A DNA stretch of 36,380 nt from contig JAFLCG010000029.1 in NCBI GenBank assembly GCA_017303635.1, positions 1 through 36,380 on the forward strand, written 5' to 3'. Under the pieces are notes generated by a model. That model was not told the DNA's origin. It ran no database searches and saw only the letters and a list, made by a program, of their open reading frames with translations. Position numbers and translations under genes: made by a program. Positions 25,031 through 32,904 of this stretch are shown piece after piece. The stretch's first letter is position 1, and every line of letters starts with the position of its first letter. Source of the stretch: Anaerolineae bacterium. GTDB lineage: Bacteria; Chloroflexota; Anaerolineae; Aggregatilineales; Phototrophicaceae.

Positions 25031-25071
25031 TTAAGGGGTTGCCGTTTACGCGGAAGACCAACGCACCTTAA
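25031..25071 (+). promoter_or_regulatory. Stem-loop at the start of the sigma-factor leader
   Basis: TTAAGG (25031-25036) pairs with CCTTAA (25066-25071), and inside it GTTG (25038-25041) pairs with CAAC (25059-25062). It would fold within the first bases of the mRNA. A regulatory role is possible but not shown; no known riboswitch is recognised. Confidence 0.4.
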
Positions 25072-25121
25072 GTCGGCTGTATGCAATTTCTACAATCGAA
25101 GATTTAAGCGAGGGTACCGAA

Positions 25122-26300
25122 TTGATACAGGAACTCATGAATCGGGCTGACCAACGCGGCTATCTGACTTTCGAGGATGTACTCGAAGTGTTGGATGAAG
25201 ATGGTGACGATGTCAACGCACTCGAAACCGTCCTCTACGAACTTGATGAACTCGGAATCGAAATTCGTCAAGAAAGCGAGCCAGCATCCCGGTTCGGTTA
25301 TGCGGAGGAGCCAGAGGCCGAATTTGAGCCTGAAGAACTCCTTCATGATCCCACCCCCGGCGTCGGCGATATCAGCGCCGTGTCCCCAGATGACCCTGTC
25401 GGCCTGTACTTCCGCCAAATGGCCCAGGAACCCCTCCTCACCGCTGACGAAGAAATTGACCTCGCAAAACGCATTGAAGCCGGAAAAGACTCGCGTCGCT
25501 GCCTTGCCCGCCCCGGCGCACGCGACATTTATGGCCCCGCTGGTGTCAGCCACCTCGACCGCCTCATTCTAGATGGTCAAGCCGCTCGTGAACATTTAGG
25601 CCGCGCCAATACTAGACTTGTTGTAAGCATCGCAAAACGTTATATGGGTCAGGGTTTGCCCTTCCCGGATCTGATTCAGGAAGGCAATGTCGGTCTGATG
25701 CGGGCCGTCGATAAATACGATTACAAGCGCGGCAATCGCTTCAGCACCTATGCCACCTGGTGGATTCGTCAGGCAATTACCCGCGCACTCGCTCAAAAGA
25801 CCCGTACCATCCGCATTCCGCTGCACATGACCGAGCGCATCCGCCAGATGTACCGCACCGCGCAAAATCTGGAGCAGTCACTGGGTCGGCGTCCATCTCC
25901 GGAAGAAATTGCTGCCGAGATGGATCTACCCGCTGAGGCCGTGCGCGGCATGATGGATGCCAGCCAACACGCCATTGCGTTGGAACGCCCGGTCGGGGAC
26001 GACGGCGATAGCGAATTCGGGGATTTCATCGAAGATCAAGAGTCGCCCAGCCCGGTGGAATCGGCCACACAGCATCTGTTGCAGGAAACCATCGAAGAAG
26101 TCTTGAGTGAACTCACCCCACGTCAGAGCCATATCCTGCGCCTGCGCTTTGGTCTGGGTGGCGGTGAACCGCATACCCTGGAAGAGATCGCCAATAAGTT
26201 CGGTCTTAGCCGTGAACGCATCCGTCAACTGGAAAAAGAAGCCCTCCGCAGTCTGCGCCATCCACGGCTGGCCCTGAACCTACGGGACTATCTGTCGTAG
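25122..26300 (+). CDS. rpoD: RNA polymerase sigma factor, RpoD/SigA type
   Basis: A 392-residue sigma-70 protein of group 1 type, probably the housekeeping factor, although a close group 2 paralogue cannot be excluded. An acidic region 1.1-like N-terminus (1 to about 85) is followed by region 1.2 (DPVGLYFRQMAQEPLLT), regions 2.1-2.4 (about 160-235, with DLIQEGNVGLMRAVDKYD and the -10-recognising RFSTYATWWIRQAITRA), region 3 and region 4.2 (TLEEIANKFGLSRERIRQLE). It starts with TTG at 25122 preceded by GAGGG 8 bases upstream. A strong promoter and a hairpin leader precede it and a terminator follows. Confidence 0.92.
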   Translation: MIQELMNRADQRGYLTFEDVLEVLDEDGDDVNALETVLYELDELGIEIRQESEPASRFGYAEEPEAEFEPEELLHDPTPGVGDISAVSPDDPVGLYFRQMAQEPLLTADEEIDLAKRIEAGKDSRRCLARPGARDIYGPAGVSHLDRLILDGQAAREHLGRANTRLVVSIAKRYMGQGLPFPDLIQEGNVGLMRAVDKYDYKRGNRFSTYATWWIRQAITRALAQKTRTIRIPLHMTERIRQMYRTAQNLEQSLGRRPSPEEIAAEMDLPAEAVRGMMDASQHAIALERPVGDDGDSEFGDFIEDQESPSPVESATQHLLQETIEEVLSELTPRQSHILRLRFGLGGGEPHTLEEIANKFGLSRERIRQLEKEALRSLRHPRLALNLRDYLS

Positions 26301-26326
26301 AGTTGCACACTGTCAGGACTATTCAG

Positions 26327-26355
26327 AACCGGGTATAGGCCCGGTTTTGTTTTGT
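26327..26355 (+). terminator. Intrinsic terminator of the sigma-factor gene
   Basis: Perfect 7-bp stem AACCGGG / CCCGGTT, 6-base loop, followed by TTTTGTTTTGT. It starts 26 bases after the stop codon. Confidence 0.88.
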
Positions 26356-26399
26356 ATTCTTTTTGAACATCGATGCTGTTCGCCGTTATCATGAGGTCT

Positions 26400-27680
26400 A
26401 TGCCAAATACCTCATCCCCCTTCCCTCCTGCTGCTCATTGGCGCGACGCCCTCCGCTGGGGTTTCGGCACTGCCCTGATTCATCGGCTTTTCCTGACCTT
26501 CTGGTTAGCAACAGTATGGCTTGTGGTTGGCGAGCCATACGGCCTGGTTCATGCCCTCGAAATAACCGAAGCCAGAGGACAGTCAAACCTGCCCTTGATG
26601 GAGACGCCCATCGAACGCGCTTTTCTGGGCATCTGGCGGCGGTGGGATGGCACGCACTATCTGAATCTGGCTCAGAATGGCTATCGACTTAGCGATCCTG
26701 GCCCGACCGTATTCAGTCCGCTTGCGCCAGTCAGTATCCGGCTTATGGATACCTTCCTACCTGGACCGGCTGAAATCGCGGGCATCATTTTCAGTACCCT
26801 CATGTTTGGTCTGGCACTGACCTTTCTCTATCGCTTAACCGAGGCCTGCTTCCACAATAGCGAACTGGCGAAACGATCCGTCATCGTCCTTGCACTGCTG
26901 CCATTGTCCTATTTCTTTGCCGCCCCCATGTCCGAGGCACCTTATGTGGCTATGGTATTGGCTTTCTGCTATTTTGGCTTTAAACGTCAATGGTGGTTAG
27001 CCGGGATCTTTGGTGGATTAGCGACGCTGGCCCGCTCGCAGGGTGTAATGCTGCTGGGGATAGGCGGATTGTTGCTCATCGAGCAAGCGATCGAATTGAC
27101 CAAGAGTCGTACTGCGGAACACAAAAACACCTGGTCAAGCGCACTGCATTACGTAGTGGTGAAAGGCTTTCCGCTGATTTTGCTGCCCGTGGCCTATGGC
27201 GGATTTCTGCTGTATCGTAACACCCTCGGCCTACCATCGATGGACACCATATTCCGTCAGGAATCCTATGTGGTGCTAGTGGATCCAATTACCGGCTTAA
27301 TCAGCAATCTCCGTCAAATCTTCCTGAGTCCGGTTAATGCGCTACAAAATGTGGATACTCTGGCTCTAGTGATTGCTATCGCTCTTACGCTACTGCTCAT
27401 CCGTGAAAAGCGGTTTAGACGTGGGTGGTTGATCGCATTCTGTGCGGGCTATCTGCTGGTATTCGTCTCAAAACTCAATTACCCCTGGGGTGAATATACT
27501 GAACTCCTGGGTACCCAGAGCATGGCTCGTTACACCCTCACCCTATTCCCCTTCACAATCCTGTTAGCAGACTACCTGGGACGCGCACCCAAGCACCTGC
27601 GGATGCTATGCTTCATCCTGTCCGCACTTGGATTGCTCGTCTTCAGCGCCCAGTTTGCGATGGGTGGCGGCCCAGCCTGA
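26400..27680 (+). CDS. PIG-V-like (GT-C) glycosyltransferase
   Basis: A 426-residue polytopic membrane protein resembling the PIG-V/mannosyltransferase family (PF04188) of dolichol- or polyprenol-phosphate-sugar-dependent GT-C enzymes. The signature near the N-terminus is the first outside loop WRRWDGTHYLNLAQNGY, whose Asp is the probable catalytic residue, followed by many membrane helices (YFFAAPMSEAPYVAMVLAF, GLATLARSQGVMLLG are typical). The acceptor is unknown; a cell-surface glycan or lipid is likely. Start is ambiguous: in-frame ATGs at 26373, 26391 and 26400; the last has GAGG just upstream. It stands alone between two terminators. Confidence 0.75.
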   Translation: MPNTSSPFPPAAHWRDALRWGFGTALIHRLFLTFWLATVWLVVGEPYGLVHALEITEARGQSNLPLMETPIERAFLGIWRRWDGTHYLNLAQNGYRLSDPGPTVFSPLAPVSIRLMDTFLPGPAEIAGIIFSTLMFGLALTFLYRLTEACFHNSELAKRSVIVLALLPLSYFFAAPMSEAPYVAMVLAFCYFGFKRQWWLAGIFGGLATLARSQGVMLLGIGGLLLIEQAIELTKSRTAEHKNTWSSALHYVVVKGFPLILLPVAYGGFLLYRNTLGLPSMDTIFRQESYVVLVDPITGLISNLRQIFLSPVNALQNVDTLALVIAIALTLLLIREKRFRRGWLIAFCAGYLLVFVSKLNYPWGEYTELLGTQSMARYTLTLFPFTILLADYLGRAPKHLRMLCFILSALGLLVFSAQFAMGGGPA

Positions 27681-27683
27681 TAC

Positions 27684-27717
27684 AAAAACACCGCAGATGC
27701 CTAAGGCATCTGCGGTG
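27684..27717 (-). terminator. Strong terminator between convergent genes
   Basis: Perfect 13-bp stem CACCGCAGATGCC / GGCATCTGCGGTG with a 3-base gap. On the minus strand it is followed by TTTTT (complement of 27684-27688), so it terminates the CoA-transferase gene. On the plus strand the tail is not T-rich, but the hairpin may still help the PIG-V-like gene. Confidence 0.88.
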
Positions 27718-27744
27718 CTCGGTTATGGCAGCTAAACCTACACT

Positions 27745-29052
27745 TTAGTCGCCAAAAGCATAGATCGGGCTGATGTAGCGCTGCTCACGAGCATACGCCA
27801 GTAATTCCTCACGGAAGTTCGGATGGGCGATGTTAACCAGGGCGGCCACCCGTTCGCTGATCGTGCGGCCCCAGAGGTCGGCCACACCGTATTCTGTCAC
27901 GACAAAGTGAACATCATTGCGGGTAGTCGTCACGCCGGAACCCGGCTTGAGTGCGGTTGTCACGCGGCTGATCGTGTCATTCTTGGCCGTGCTGGGCAAG
28001 GCAATGAACGTCATGCCACCCTTGCTCCGAGCCGCTCCGCGCACAAAGTCCAATTGACCACCCACGCCAGAGAAGAACTTCGGCCCCATGCTATCCGCGC
28101 ACACCTGCCCGGTGATATCCACTTCCAAAGCGGAGTTGATCGAAACCATCTTATCGTGCTGCGCGATGATAAACGGATCGTTGACGTACTCGGTTGGGTG
28201 CAGTTCGATGATGGGATTATCGTGAATGTAGCTGAACAACTTACGCGTACCGAGGACGAACCCAGCCACCACTTTACCCGTATGAATGGTCTTGGATTGG
28301 CAGGTGATAACACCTCGCTCAATCATGTCCATGACACCATCGGAGAAAAGTTCGGTATGGATACCCAGGTTCTTATGGCCCGTCAGGCGGCGCAAGACCG
28401 CATCCGGGATACCACCAATACCGGTCTGGAGCGTCGCACCATCGGGGATCAATTCCGCAATGTAATTGGCGATCCGATCCTGAATCGGAGAAGCGGGTTC
28501 AGGCGAGATTTCCGGCAGTTCATAGTCCACATCCACAAAGTGGTTGATCTGGCTGACGTGTATGAAGCTGTCGCCGAGCGTACGCGGCATATTGGGATTG
28601 ATTTCCGCAATGACCATCCCCGCCGTCTCCGCCGCACTCTTGGTCACGCCGACTTCTACGCCATAGGAGCAGTAACCATGCTCGTCCGGTGGACTGACAT
28701 GAATAACCGCTACATCCAACGGCAGCCGACCTGATTTCCACAGGCGGGGAATTTCGGAAAGAAATACGGGGGTGAAATCTGCCTTACCCGCATTGACGAT
28801 TTTCCGCACTTTCCCGCTGATGAACAGGCTGTTGATGCGGATATGGTCACTCATCTCTTCGGTGATATAGTCGCCAGCGCCGAGATCTAGCAACTGGACG
28901 ATTTCGACGGACCGCAGGCTTTCAGCACGGTTACGCAGGGCCTCGCAAAAACGCTGGGGCGTGGAGATATTGCCGGTCAGAAATACCCGCTGGCCGGATC
29001 GAACGAGTCCAGCGGCATCATCCGCTGAGATTTTACGTAGCTGCCAGCTCAT
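27745..29052 (-). CDS. Acetyl-CoA hydrolase/transferase family CoA-transferase
   Basis: A 435-residue class I CoA-transferase related to 4-hydroxybutyrate CoA-transferase and acetyl-CoA hydrolase. Family blocks are clear: HVSPPDEHGYCSYGVEVGVTKSA, LQTGIGGIPDAVL, LGIHTELFSDGVMD (E234 is my best guess for the glutamate that carries the CoA thioester), ELHPTEYVNDPFIIAQHDKM, and the C-terminal GGQLDFVRGAARSKGG with TEYGVADLWG. Full length. It moves CoA between short-chain acids, probably using acetyl-CoA or acetate; the exact acid is not readable. It is monocistronic, with a terminator downstream and a 230-base upstream gap. Confidence 0.88.
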   Translation of the reverse strand: MSWQLRKISADDAAGLVRSGQRVFLTGNISTPQRFCEALRNRAESLRSVEIVQLLDLGAGDYITEEMSDHIRINSLFISGKVRKIVNAGKADFTPVFLSEIPRLWKSGRLPLDVAVIHVSPPDEHGYCSYGVEVGVTKSAAETAGMVIAEINPNMPRTLGDSFIHVSQINHFVDVDYELPEISPEPASPIQDRIANYIAELIPDGATLQTGIGGIPDAVLRRLTGHKNLGIHTELFSDGVMDMIERGVITCQSKTIHTGKVVAGFVLGTRKLFSYIHDNPIIELHPTEYVNDPFIIAQHDKMVSINSALEVDITGQVCADSMGPKFFSGVGGQLDFVRGAARSKGGMTFIALPSTAKNDTISRVTTALKPGSGVTTTRNDVHFVVTEYGVADLWGRTISERVAALVNIAHPNFREELLAYAREQRYISPIYAFGD

Positions 29053-29282
29053 AATGTGGTCATTGCCCCCTGTTCAGGAAATTGGGTATACGGTCAGGCG
29101 GCAGCAAAACGCAACGTTTCACAGCGCCAGTTTCCCTTGTAGTCTATGCCGCCCCTTCGGCCTGGGTAAGTGACGTTCGTCCCGCATCCGATACGATGTT
29201 CGGTACTACGTACCAGTTGCGACCAAGCCTACACTGAAATCAATAGTGAGAAGCGTTCTTATAGAGGATCTTAAGGAGGCAA

Positions 29283-29786
29283 ATGATGTTAAACCATGTT
29301 TTAGTTCCACTGGATGGTTCAACATTAGCTGCAGAGGCGATCAGCCATGCCAAGAATCTGCTCCCGGCAGGGGGGAAACTGACCTTGGTCGCCGCGGTCG
29401 AAGTTCCCGAAATGCCCATTTACGGTTACTACCCGGCCGTGAGTGTCCCCGATTATGAGCACACCATTGCCGATCTCGTCCCCGCTGCCAAGCATTATCT
29501 GGATGGTGTCGCAGACGATCTGCACAAAGAGGGTTTCCAGGTTCGGGTTGAAGCCCAAATTGGTGAACCTGCAGAAACCATCATCGAGATTGCCAGAAAA
29601 CAGCAAGTGGATGCCATCGTGATTTCGACTCACGGTCGTTCAGGCATTAGCCGCTGGTTATTCGGCAGCGTCACCCAGAAAGTGCTGGAAGCAAAGGTTT
29701 GCCCGGTATTTGTCATCCCTAGCAAAGAAAAACCTGAGGCGACCAAAACCGCACATAAAACCGAAAAAATAGCGGAACCCGTCTAA
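29283..29786 (+). CDS. Universal stress protein (UspA family)
   Basis: A 167-residue single Usp domain. The fold starts with LNHVLVPLDGSTLAAEAI and ends with the nucleotide-binding signature THGRSGISRWLFGSV, which matches the G-x2-G-x9-G(S/T) pattern of ATP-binding Usp proteins. An extra Lys/Glu-rich tail of about 20 residues follows. AAGGAGG lies 3-5 bases before the ATG (two consecutive ATGs, 29283 and 29286). It faces the response-regulator gene across a strong hairpin and is grouped with a DosS-like kinase and CBS genes, as in dormancy or redox regulons of actinobacteria. Confidence 0.92.
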   Translation: MMLNHVLVPLDGSTLAAEAISHAKNLLPAGGKLTLVAAVEVPEMPIYGYYPAVSVPDYEHTIADLVPAAKHYLDGVADDLHKEGFQVRVEAQIGEPAETIIEIARKQQVDAIVISTHGRSGISRWLFGSVTQKVLEAKVCPVFVIPSKEKPEATKTAHKTEKIAEPV

Positions 29787-29827
29787 GAGCGGATTGGCAA
29801 CCAGCAGCACCGCAACCTGGCCATAGA

Positions 29828-29861
29828 ATCAAACGGGCGCGAAAAGTCGCGCCCGTTTGAT
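29828..29861. terminator. Bidirectional terminator hairpin
   Basis: Perfect 15-bp stem ATCAAACGGGCGCGA / TCGCGCCCGTTTGAT with an AAAG loop, between the convergent stress-protein and response-regulator genes. The T-rich part lies within the stem ends (GTTTGATT) on both strands. Confidence 0.85.
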
Positions 29862-29874
29862 TGATGCCATCGCA

Positions 29875-30561
29875 TTATTCGGAAGATGGCGTTTCAGATT
29901 CAGGCGGCACCAATTCCCGAATATTGTGCTTGACCGCAAAAGCTGCGGCTTCAGCACGGTTCGCTACCCCTAATTTAGAGAGGATACTGCTGACATAGTT
30001 ACGCACAGTACCTTCGCCTAAATAGAGCTTCACCGCAATTTGCCGATTGGTCAGGCCATCCGCAACCAATGCCAACACAGCCATTTCCTGCGCGGTGAGA
30101 TCAGCAAAAGCAACTGCTTGCTGCGCCTCATTGGCACGGCGCATTTCAGCAAAGACGGTGGCGGTCATGGCCGGATCAAGCATTCCCTCGCCGCGGCTGA
30201 CTCGATCAATCGCCAATACCAGATCATTATCGCCAATACGCTTCAGAACATAACCTGATGCTCCGGCCTGAATCGCCGCAAAAAGTAGTTCATCCTCAGC
30301 ATAGGATGTCAACATAATCACTCTGCAATTTTCAACACTCTTGACGATCTGGCGACACGCCTCAATACCGGATACACCCGGCATACGCACATCGAGAACA
30401 GCGACATCAGGTTGAAATTCCTGAGCCTTGGCGATGGCTTCTTCCCCGGTGGCAGCTTCGGCAACCACCCGATAACGCCCCTGACGTTCCAATAACGCCC
30501 GCAGTCCCGCCCGAACCACAGAATGATCGTCCGCGACCAATATTCGTACAGGATTTGACAT
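29875..30561 (-). CDS. NarL/FixJ-type response regulator (DosR-like)
   Basis: A 228-residue two-component regulator. The receiver domain has acidic pair D11-D12, phosphoacceptor D57 in VAVLDVRMPGVSG, and a conserved Thr and Lys further on (MLTSYAEDE, YVLKRIGD). The C-terminal LuxR-type helix-turn-helix (LTAQEMAVLALVADGLTNRQIA) binds DNA. It is divergent from a GAF histidine kinase that is its obvious partner. The frame is open to 30633, but a TATAAT at 30619-30614 lies inside that extension and alignment begins at MSNPVRILVADDH, so 30561 is chosen. Confidence 0.9.
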   Translation of the reverse strand: MSNPVRILVADDHSVVRAGLRALLERQGRYRVVAEAATGEEAIAKAQEFQPDVAVLDVRMPGVSGIEACRQIVKSVENCRVIMLTSYAEDELLFAAIQAGASGYVLKRIGDNDLVLAIDRVSRGEGMLDPAMTATVFAEMRRANEAQQAVAFADLTAQEMAVLALVADGLTNRQIAVKLYLGEGTVRNYVSSILSKLGVANRAEAAAFAVKHNIRELVPPESETPSSE

Positions 30562-30613
30562 TAGTTTTGCTCGCGTTTCGTCTTGACTCAGGCTAAACTG
30601 GATAGTGGGTTCA

Positions 30614-30642
30614 ATTATACGCTGATAAACCAACGATGAAAA
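30614..30642 (-). promoter_or_regulatory. Candidate promoter of the response-regulator gene
   Basis: Minus strand TTTTCA (30642 to 30637), a 17-base spacer and TATAAT (30619 to 30614). The -35 overlaps the first codons of the divergent kinase gene, so the two genes probably interfere or share control. Confidence 0.5.
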
Positions 30643-31787
30643 CTGATTTCCTGTACGAAAAATCTGGGACGGTTGTCACTTCAGAGCAATTACAAGCCAT
30701 CGCATCAGCCGTTATCAACGCCACAGAAGGTGAGACAACCGAGCAGGTACTTAAAAGAATCGCCGAAGCGACTGCTGATTTGGTCAACGCCAAGTATTGT
30801 GCTTTAGGTGTGCCAGATGGTAAAGGCGGCATGCAGCACTTTGAGATCAGCGGGCTGACAGAAAGCGAATTCGCGCAGATTGAACATCCGCCCAAAGGAC
30901 GAGGCTTGCTCGGTGCGATTATGCGCGAGCGAGAAACCATTCGGCTGGAGCATATGACCGATGACCATCGTTCGGTGGGTTTCCCAACACACCACCCACC
31001 TATGGATCGGTTTCTGGGCACACCCATTCAGGTAGGTGACCAGCTCTTCGGCATGCTGTATCTCAGCGACCGTTGGGATGGTCAGCCTTTCGATGAGCAG
31101 GATGAATGGCTGGTCGAGGTCATGGCGAGCTACGCGGCTTTAGTCATCGCTGGGGAAGCCTTCAGCGGGCAGCGTCAGCGCCTTTCCGTGCTGGAAGAAC
31201 GCGAGCGCATCAGCATGGAGCTTCATGATGGGGTCATCCAATCCCTCTATGCGTTAGGGATGCAGGTTGACCTCATGCGGTTAACCGGTCAGACCAATGA
31301 AGAGTCGCTGAGCCAGATCATCAACGGCTTGAATACCACGATTGATGACATCCGCCGCTATATCATGAATCTACGACAAGGCCCTTCGACACGCAGTTGC
31401 CATGATCAGCTTCAGGAAATTGTGAACCGGCTCTTCATCCCTGAAACGATGAAAGTAGAGATTGACGCGCCGCATACCCCACCGCGCTTTACCGCAGCCA
31501 CATTCGAGGCCATTTGCCAGATGACCAACGAAGCTGCCAGCAACGCGATCCGCCATGCCAGCGCCACCCATCTCCAAATCCAGGCCTATTACAATGGTTC
31601 CCAATTCCATGTGGTGATCGCTGATAATGGTCAAGGCTTTGACCCGGAAGCCGCCGAGCGCCATGGAGGCTTGGGGTTACGCAATATCCGCCAGCGCGCC
31701 CGCTTACATCGCGGCGAAGTACAGATCGAATCCGCACCAGGTTCAGGCACCCGCCTAAGCATTAACGTCCCGGTACAGACGACCTAA
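30636..31787 (+). CDS. GAF-domain sensor histidine kinase, DosS/LiaS type
   Basis: A 383-residue cytoplasmic kinase without membrane segments. A single GAF domain (about 20-175) contains RSVGFPTHHPPMDRFLGTP, very like the haem-binding GAF-A of mycobacterial DosS (DevS); H120 falls where DosS has its haem ligand H149 by my alignment from memory. A HisKA_3 dimerisation helix follows with the phosphorylated H197 in ERISMELHDGVIQ, then an HATPase with N box NEAASNAIRHA (298-308), DNGQGFD (330-336) and GGLGL (344-348). It is divergent from its NarL-type partner. Oxygen, NO/CO or redox sensing is an attractive inference, not shown. Confidence 0.9.
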   Translation: MKTDFLYEKSGTVVTSEQLQAIASAVINATEGETTEQVLKRIAEATADLVNAKYCALGVPDGKGGMQHFEISGLTESEFAQIEHPPKGRGLLGAIMRERETIRLEHMTDDHRSVGFPTHHPPMDRFLGTPIQVGDQLFGMLYLSDRWDGQPFDEQDEWLVEVMASYAALVIAGEAFSGQRQRLSVLEERERISMELHDGVIQSLYALGMQVDLMRLTGQTNEESLSQIINGLNTTIDDIRRYIMNLRQGPSTRSCHDQLQEIVNRLFIPETMKVEIDAPHTPPRFTAATFEAICQMTNEAASNAIRHASATHLQIQAYYNGSQFHVVIADNGQGFDPEAAERHGGLGLRNIRQRARLHRGEVQIESAPGSGTRLSINVPVQTT

Positions 31788-31867
31788 TGACGGAGTAGGT
31801 ACTAACCCTCACGCGCTTTGCGTGATATTCGGCAGTGGGGGCAAATAAGCTGAATCCTCTATAGTGA

Positions 31868-31890
31868 CCAATAGAAAGTTACACTATTGG
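31868..31890 (+). promoter_or_regulatory. Inverted repeat overlapping the ribosome site of the CBS gene
   Basis: CCAATAG (31868-31874) and CTATTGG (31884-31890) form a perfect 7-bp repeat with a 9-base loop. The right arm includes the first two G of the GGGAGG ribosome site. A second repeat, ATAGTG (31861-31866) with CACTAT (31882-31887), overlaps it, so the two stems are mutually exclusive. Possible operator or translation switch. Confidence 0.45.
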
Positions 31891-31901
31891 GAGGTTCAGC
31901 C

Positions 31902-32345
31902 ATGTTAGGCACTACCCTGGTTCGGGAATGGATGACCACTCCAGTCATTACCGTAACCCCGTTTACATCGATCAGCAACGCCCATCAGATCATGAAAGAG
32001 AAGGGTATTCGCCGCCTGCCCGTTCTGGACAATGACGATCTGGTGGGAATTGTCACCCTCGGGGATGTACGTGAAGCCAGCCCTTCGGATGCAACTACCC
32101 TAAGCATCTGGGAACTCAACTACCTGTGGTCACAGCTCACCGTCGAAAAGATCATGAGCCGCAAGTTATTCACAGTAGGTCCGGATGAAACCGTGCTGGC
32201 AGCCGCCCAATTGATGCTCGATCAGAAAATCAGCGGTTTGCCAGTTGTGGAAAAATCAGGCAAACTGGTAGGGATGATTACGGAGTCTGACATATTCAGA
32301 ATGCTGGTTCGCATGGGTACCACTGAGGCTCAGCCAGTCCCGTAA
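31902..32345 (+). CDS. CBS-domain pair protein (first)
   Basis: A 147-residue protein made of two CBS domains, the adenosine-nucleotide-sensing Bateman module, with nothing else attached. Motifs: VREWMTTPVITVTPFTSI, RRLPVLDNDDLVGIVTLGDV, VEKIMSRKLFTVGPDETV and SGLPVVEKSGKLVGMITESD. The ATG at 31902 is preceded by GGGAGG at 7 bases; an in-frame TTG at 31887 is not needed. A second CBS-pair gene follows after 28 bases. CBS-only proteins belong to the DosR regulon in mycobacteria (Hrp1), and here they lie next to a DosS-like kinase. Confidence 0.9.
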   Translation: MLGTTLVREWMTTPVITVTPFTSISNAHQIMKEKGIRRLPVLDNDDLVGIVTLGDVREASPSDATTLSIWELNYLWSQLTVEKIMSRKLFTVGPDETVLAAAQLMLDQKISGLPVVEKSGKLVGMITESDIFRMLVRMGTTEAQPVP

Positions 32346-32373
32346 GACGGTAGACCGACAGGGGTGCAATACC

Positions 32374-32823
32374 ATGAATATCTCCGACATCATGACACAT
32401 AAACCCGTTACCGTTCGTCTTGACCACACCCTGAGAGATGCACTCGAGACGATGGAACGAGTGGGCTGTCACCACCTGCCGGTGTTGAGTAAAGAGGGTC
32501 ATTTGATCGGCATCATCAGTGACCGCGATTGCCGAACGGCCCTCAATTCACCGCACATTATGCGGGAACGCTGGCAGGATGAAGAACTGGCAAACAATTT
32601 GCCCATTCGCGCCATGATGACCCCGGCACCAATTGTCGTCGCGCCGGAAGCGCCGGCGGAAGAAGCTGCCCGCCTGATGCTGAGCAACCAGATCAGTTGT
32701 CTACCGGTCATGCGAGACGAAACCCTGGTGGGAATCATCACCCGTTCCGATATACTGGCAGCCTTTATGACCTTGCTGAGTCCGGCGCGTCAATATCATA
32801 TTGCCTTTGAGACGCACGCCTGA
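32374..32823 (+). CDS. CBS-domain pair protein (second)
   Basis: A 149-residue protein with two CBS domains: MNISDIMTHKPVTVRLDHTL, HHLPVLSKEGHLIGIISDRD, then a linker, IRAMMTPAPIVVAPEAPAE and SCLPVMRDETLVGIITRSD. It shares domain order with the preceding gene but is diverged. The linker between the domains is longer here (about ALNSPHIMRERWQDEELANN). GGGG about 9 bases before the ATG. It probably forms an operon with the first CBS gene and could form a heteromer with it; this is inference. Confidence 0.9.
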   Translation: MNISDIMTHKPVTVRLDHTLRDALETMERVGCHHLPVLSKEGHLIGIISDRDCRTALNSPHIMRERWQDEELANNLPIRAMMTPAPIVVAPEAPAEEAARLMLSNQISCLPVMRDETLVGIITRSDILAAFMTLLSPARQYHIAFETHA

Positions 32824-32862
32824 GCAAGGCTGCTTGAGAGGAAAAAATGCTTTACTGATGTG

Positions 32863-32888
32863 CAGGGCGCACTGTGTAGTGCGCCCTG
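32863..32888. terminator. Hairpin between convergent CBS and DoxX-like genes
   Basis: Perfect 10-bp stem CAGGGCGCAC / GTGCGCCCTG with a 6-base loop, in the 81-base convergent gap. The T-tract is weak on the plus strand (CCGTTTC) and distant on the minus strand, so efficiency is uncertain. Confidence 0.7.
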
Positions 32889-32904
32889 TACCGTTTCATC
32901 CAGG

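Larger units (their letters stand above)
24806..25121. other. 316-base A+T-rich divergent regulatory region
   Basis: No gene is supported here. The region separates the DnaB-like gene (leftward) from the sigma-factor gene (rightward). It holds a candidate leftward promoter (24842-24870), a strong rightward promoter (24994-25022) and a structured leader (25031-25071). The middle, about 24871-24993, is A+T-rich with no other element that I can name. Confidence 0.7.
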
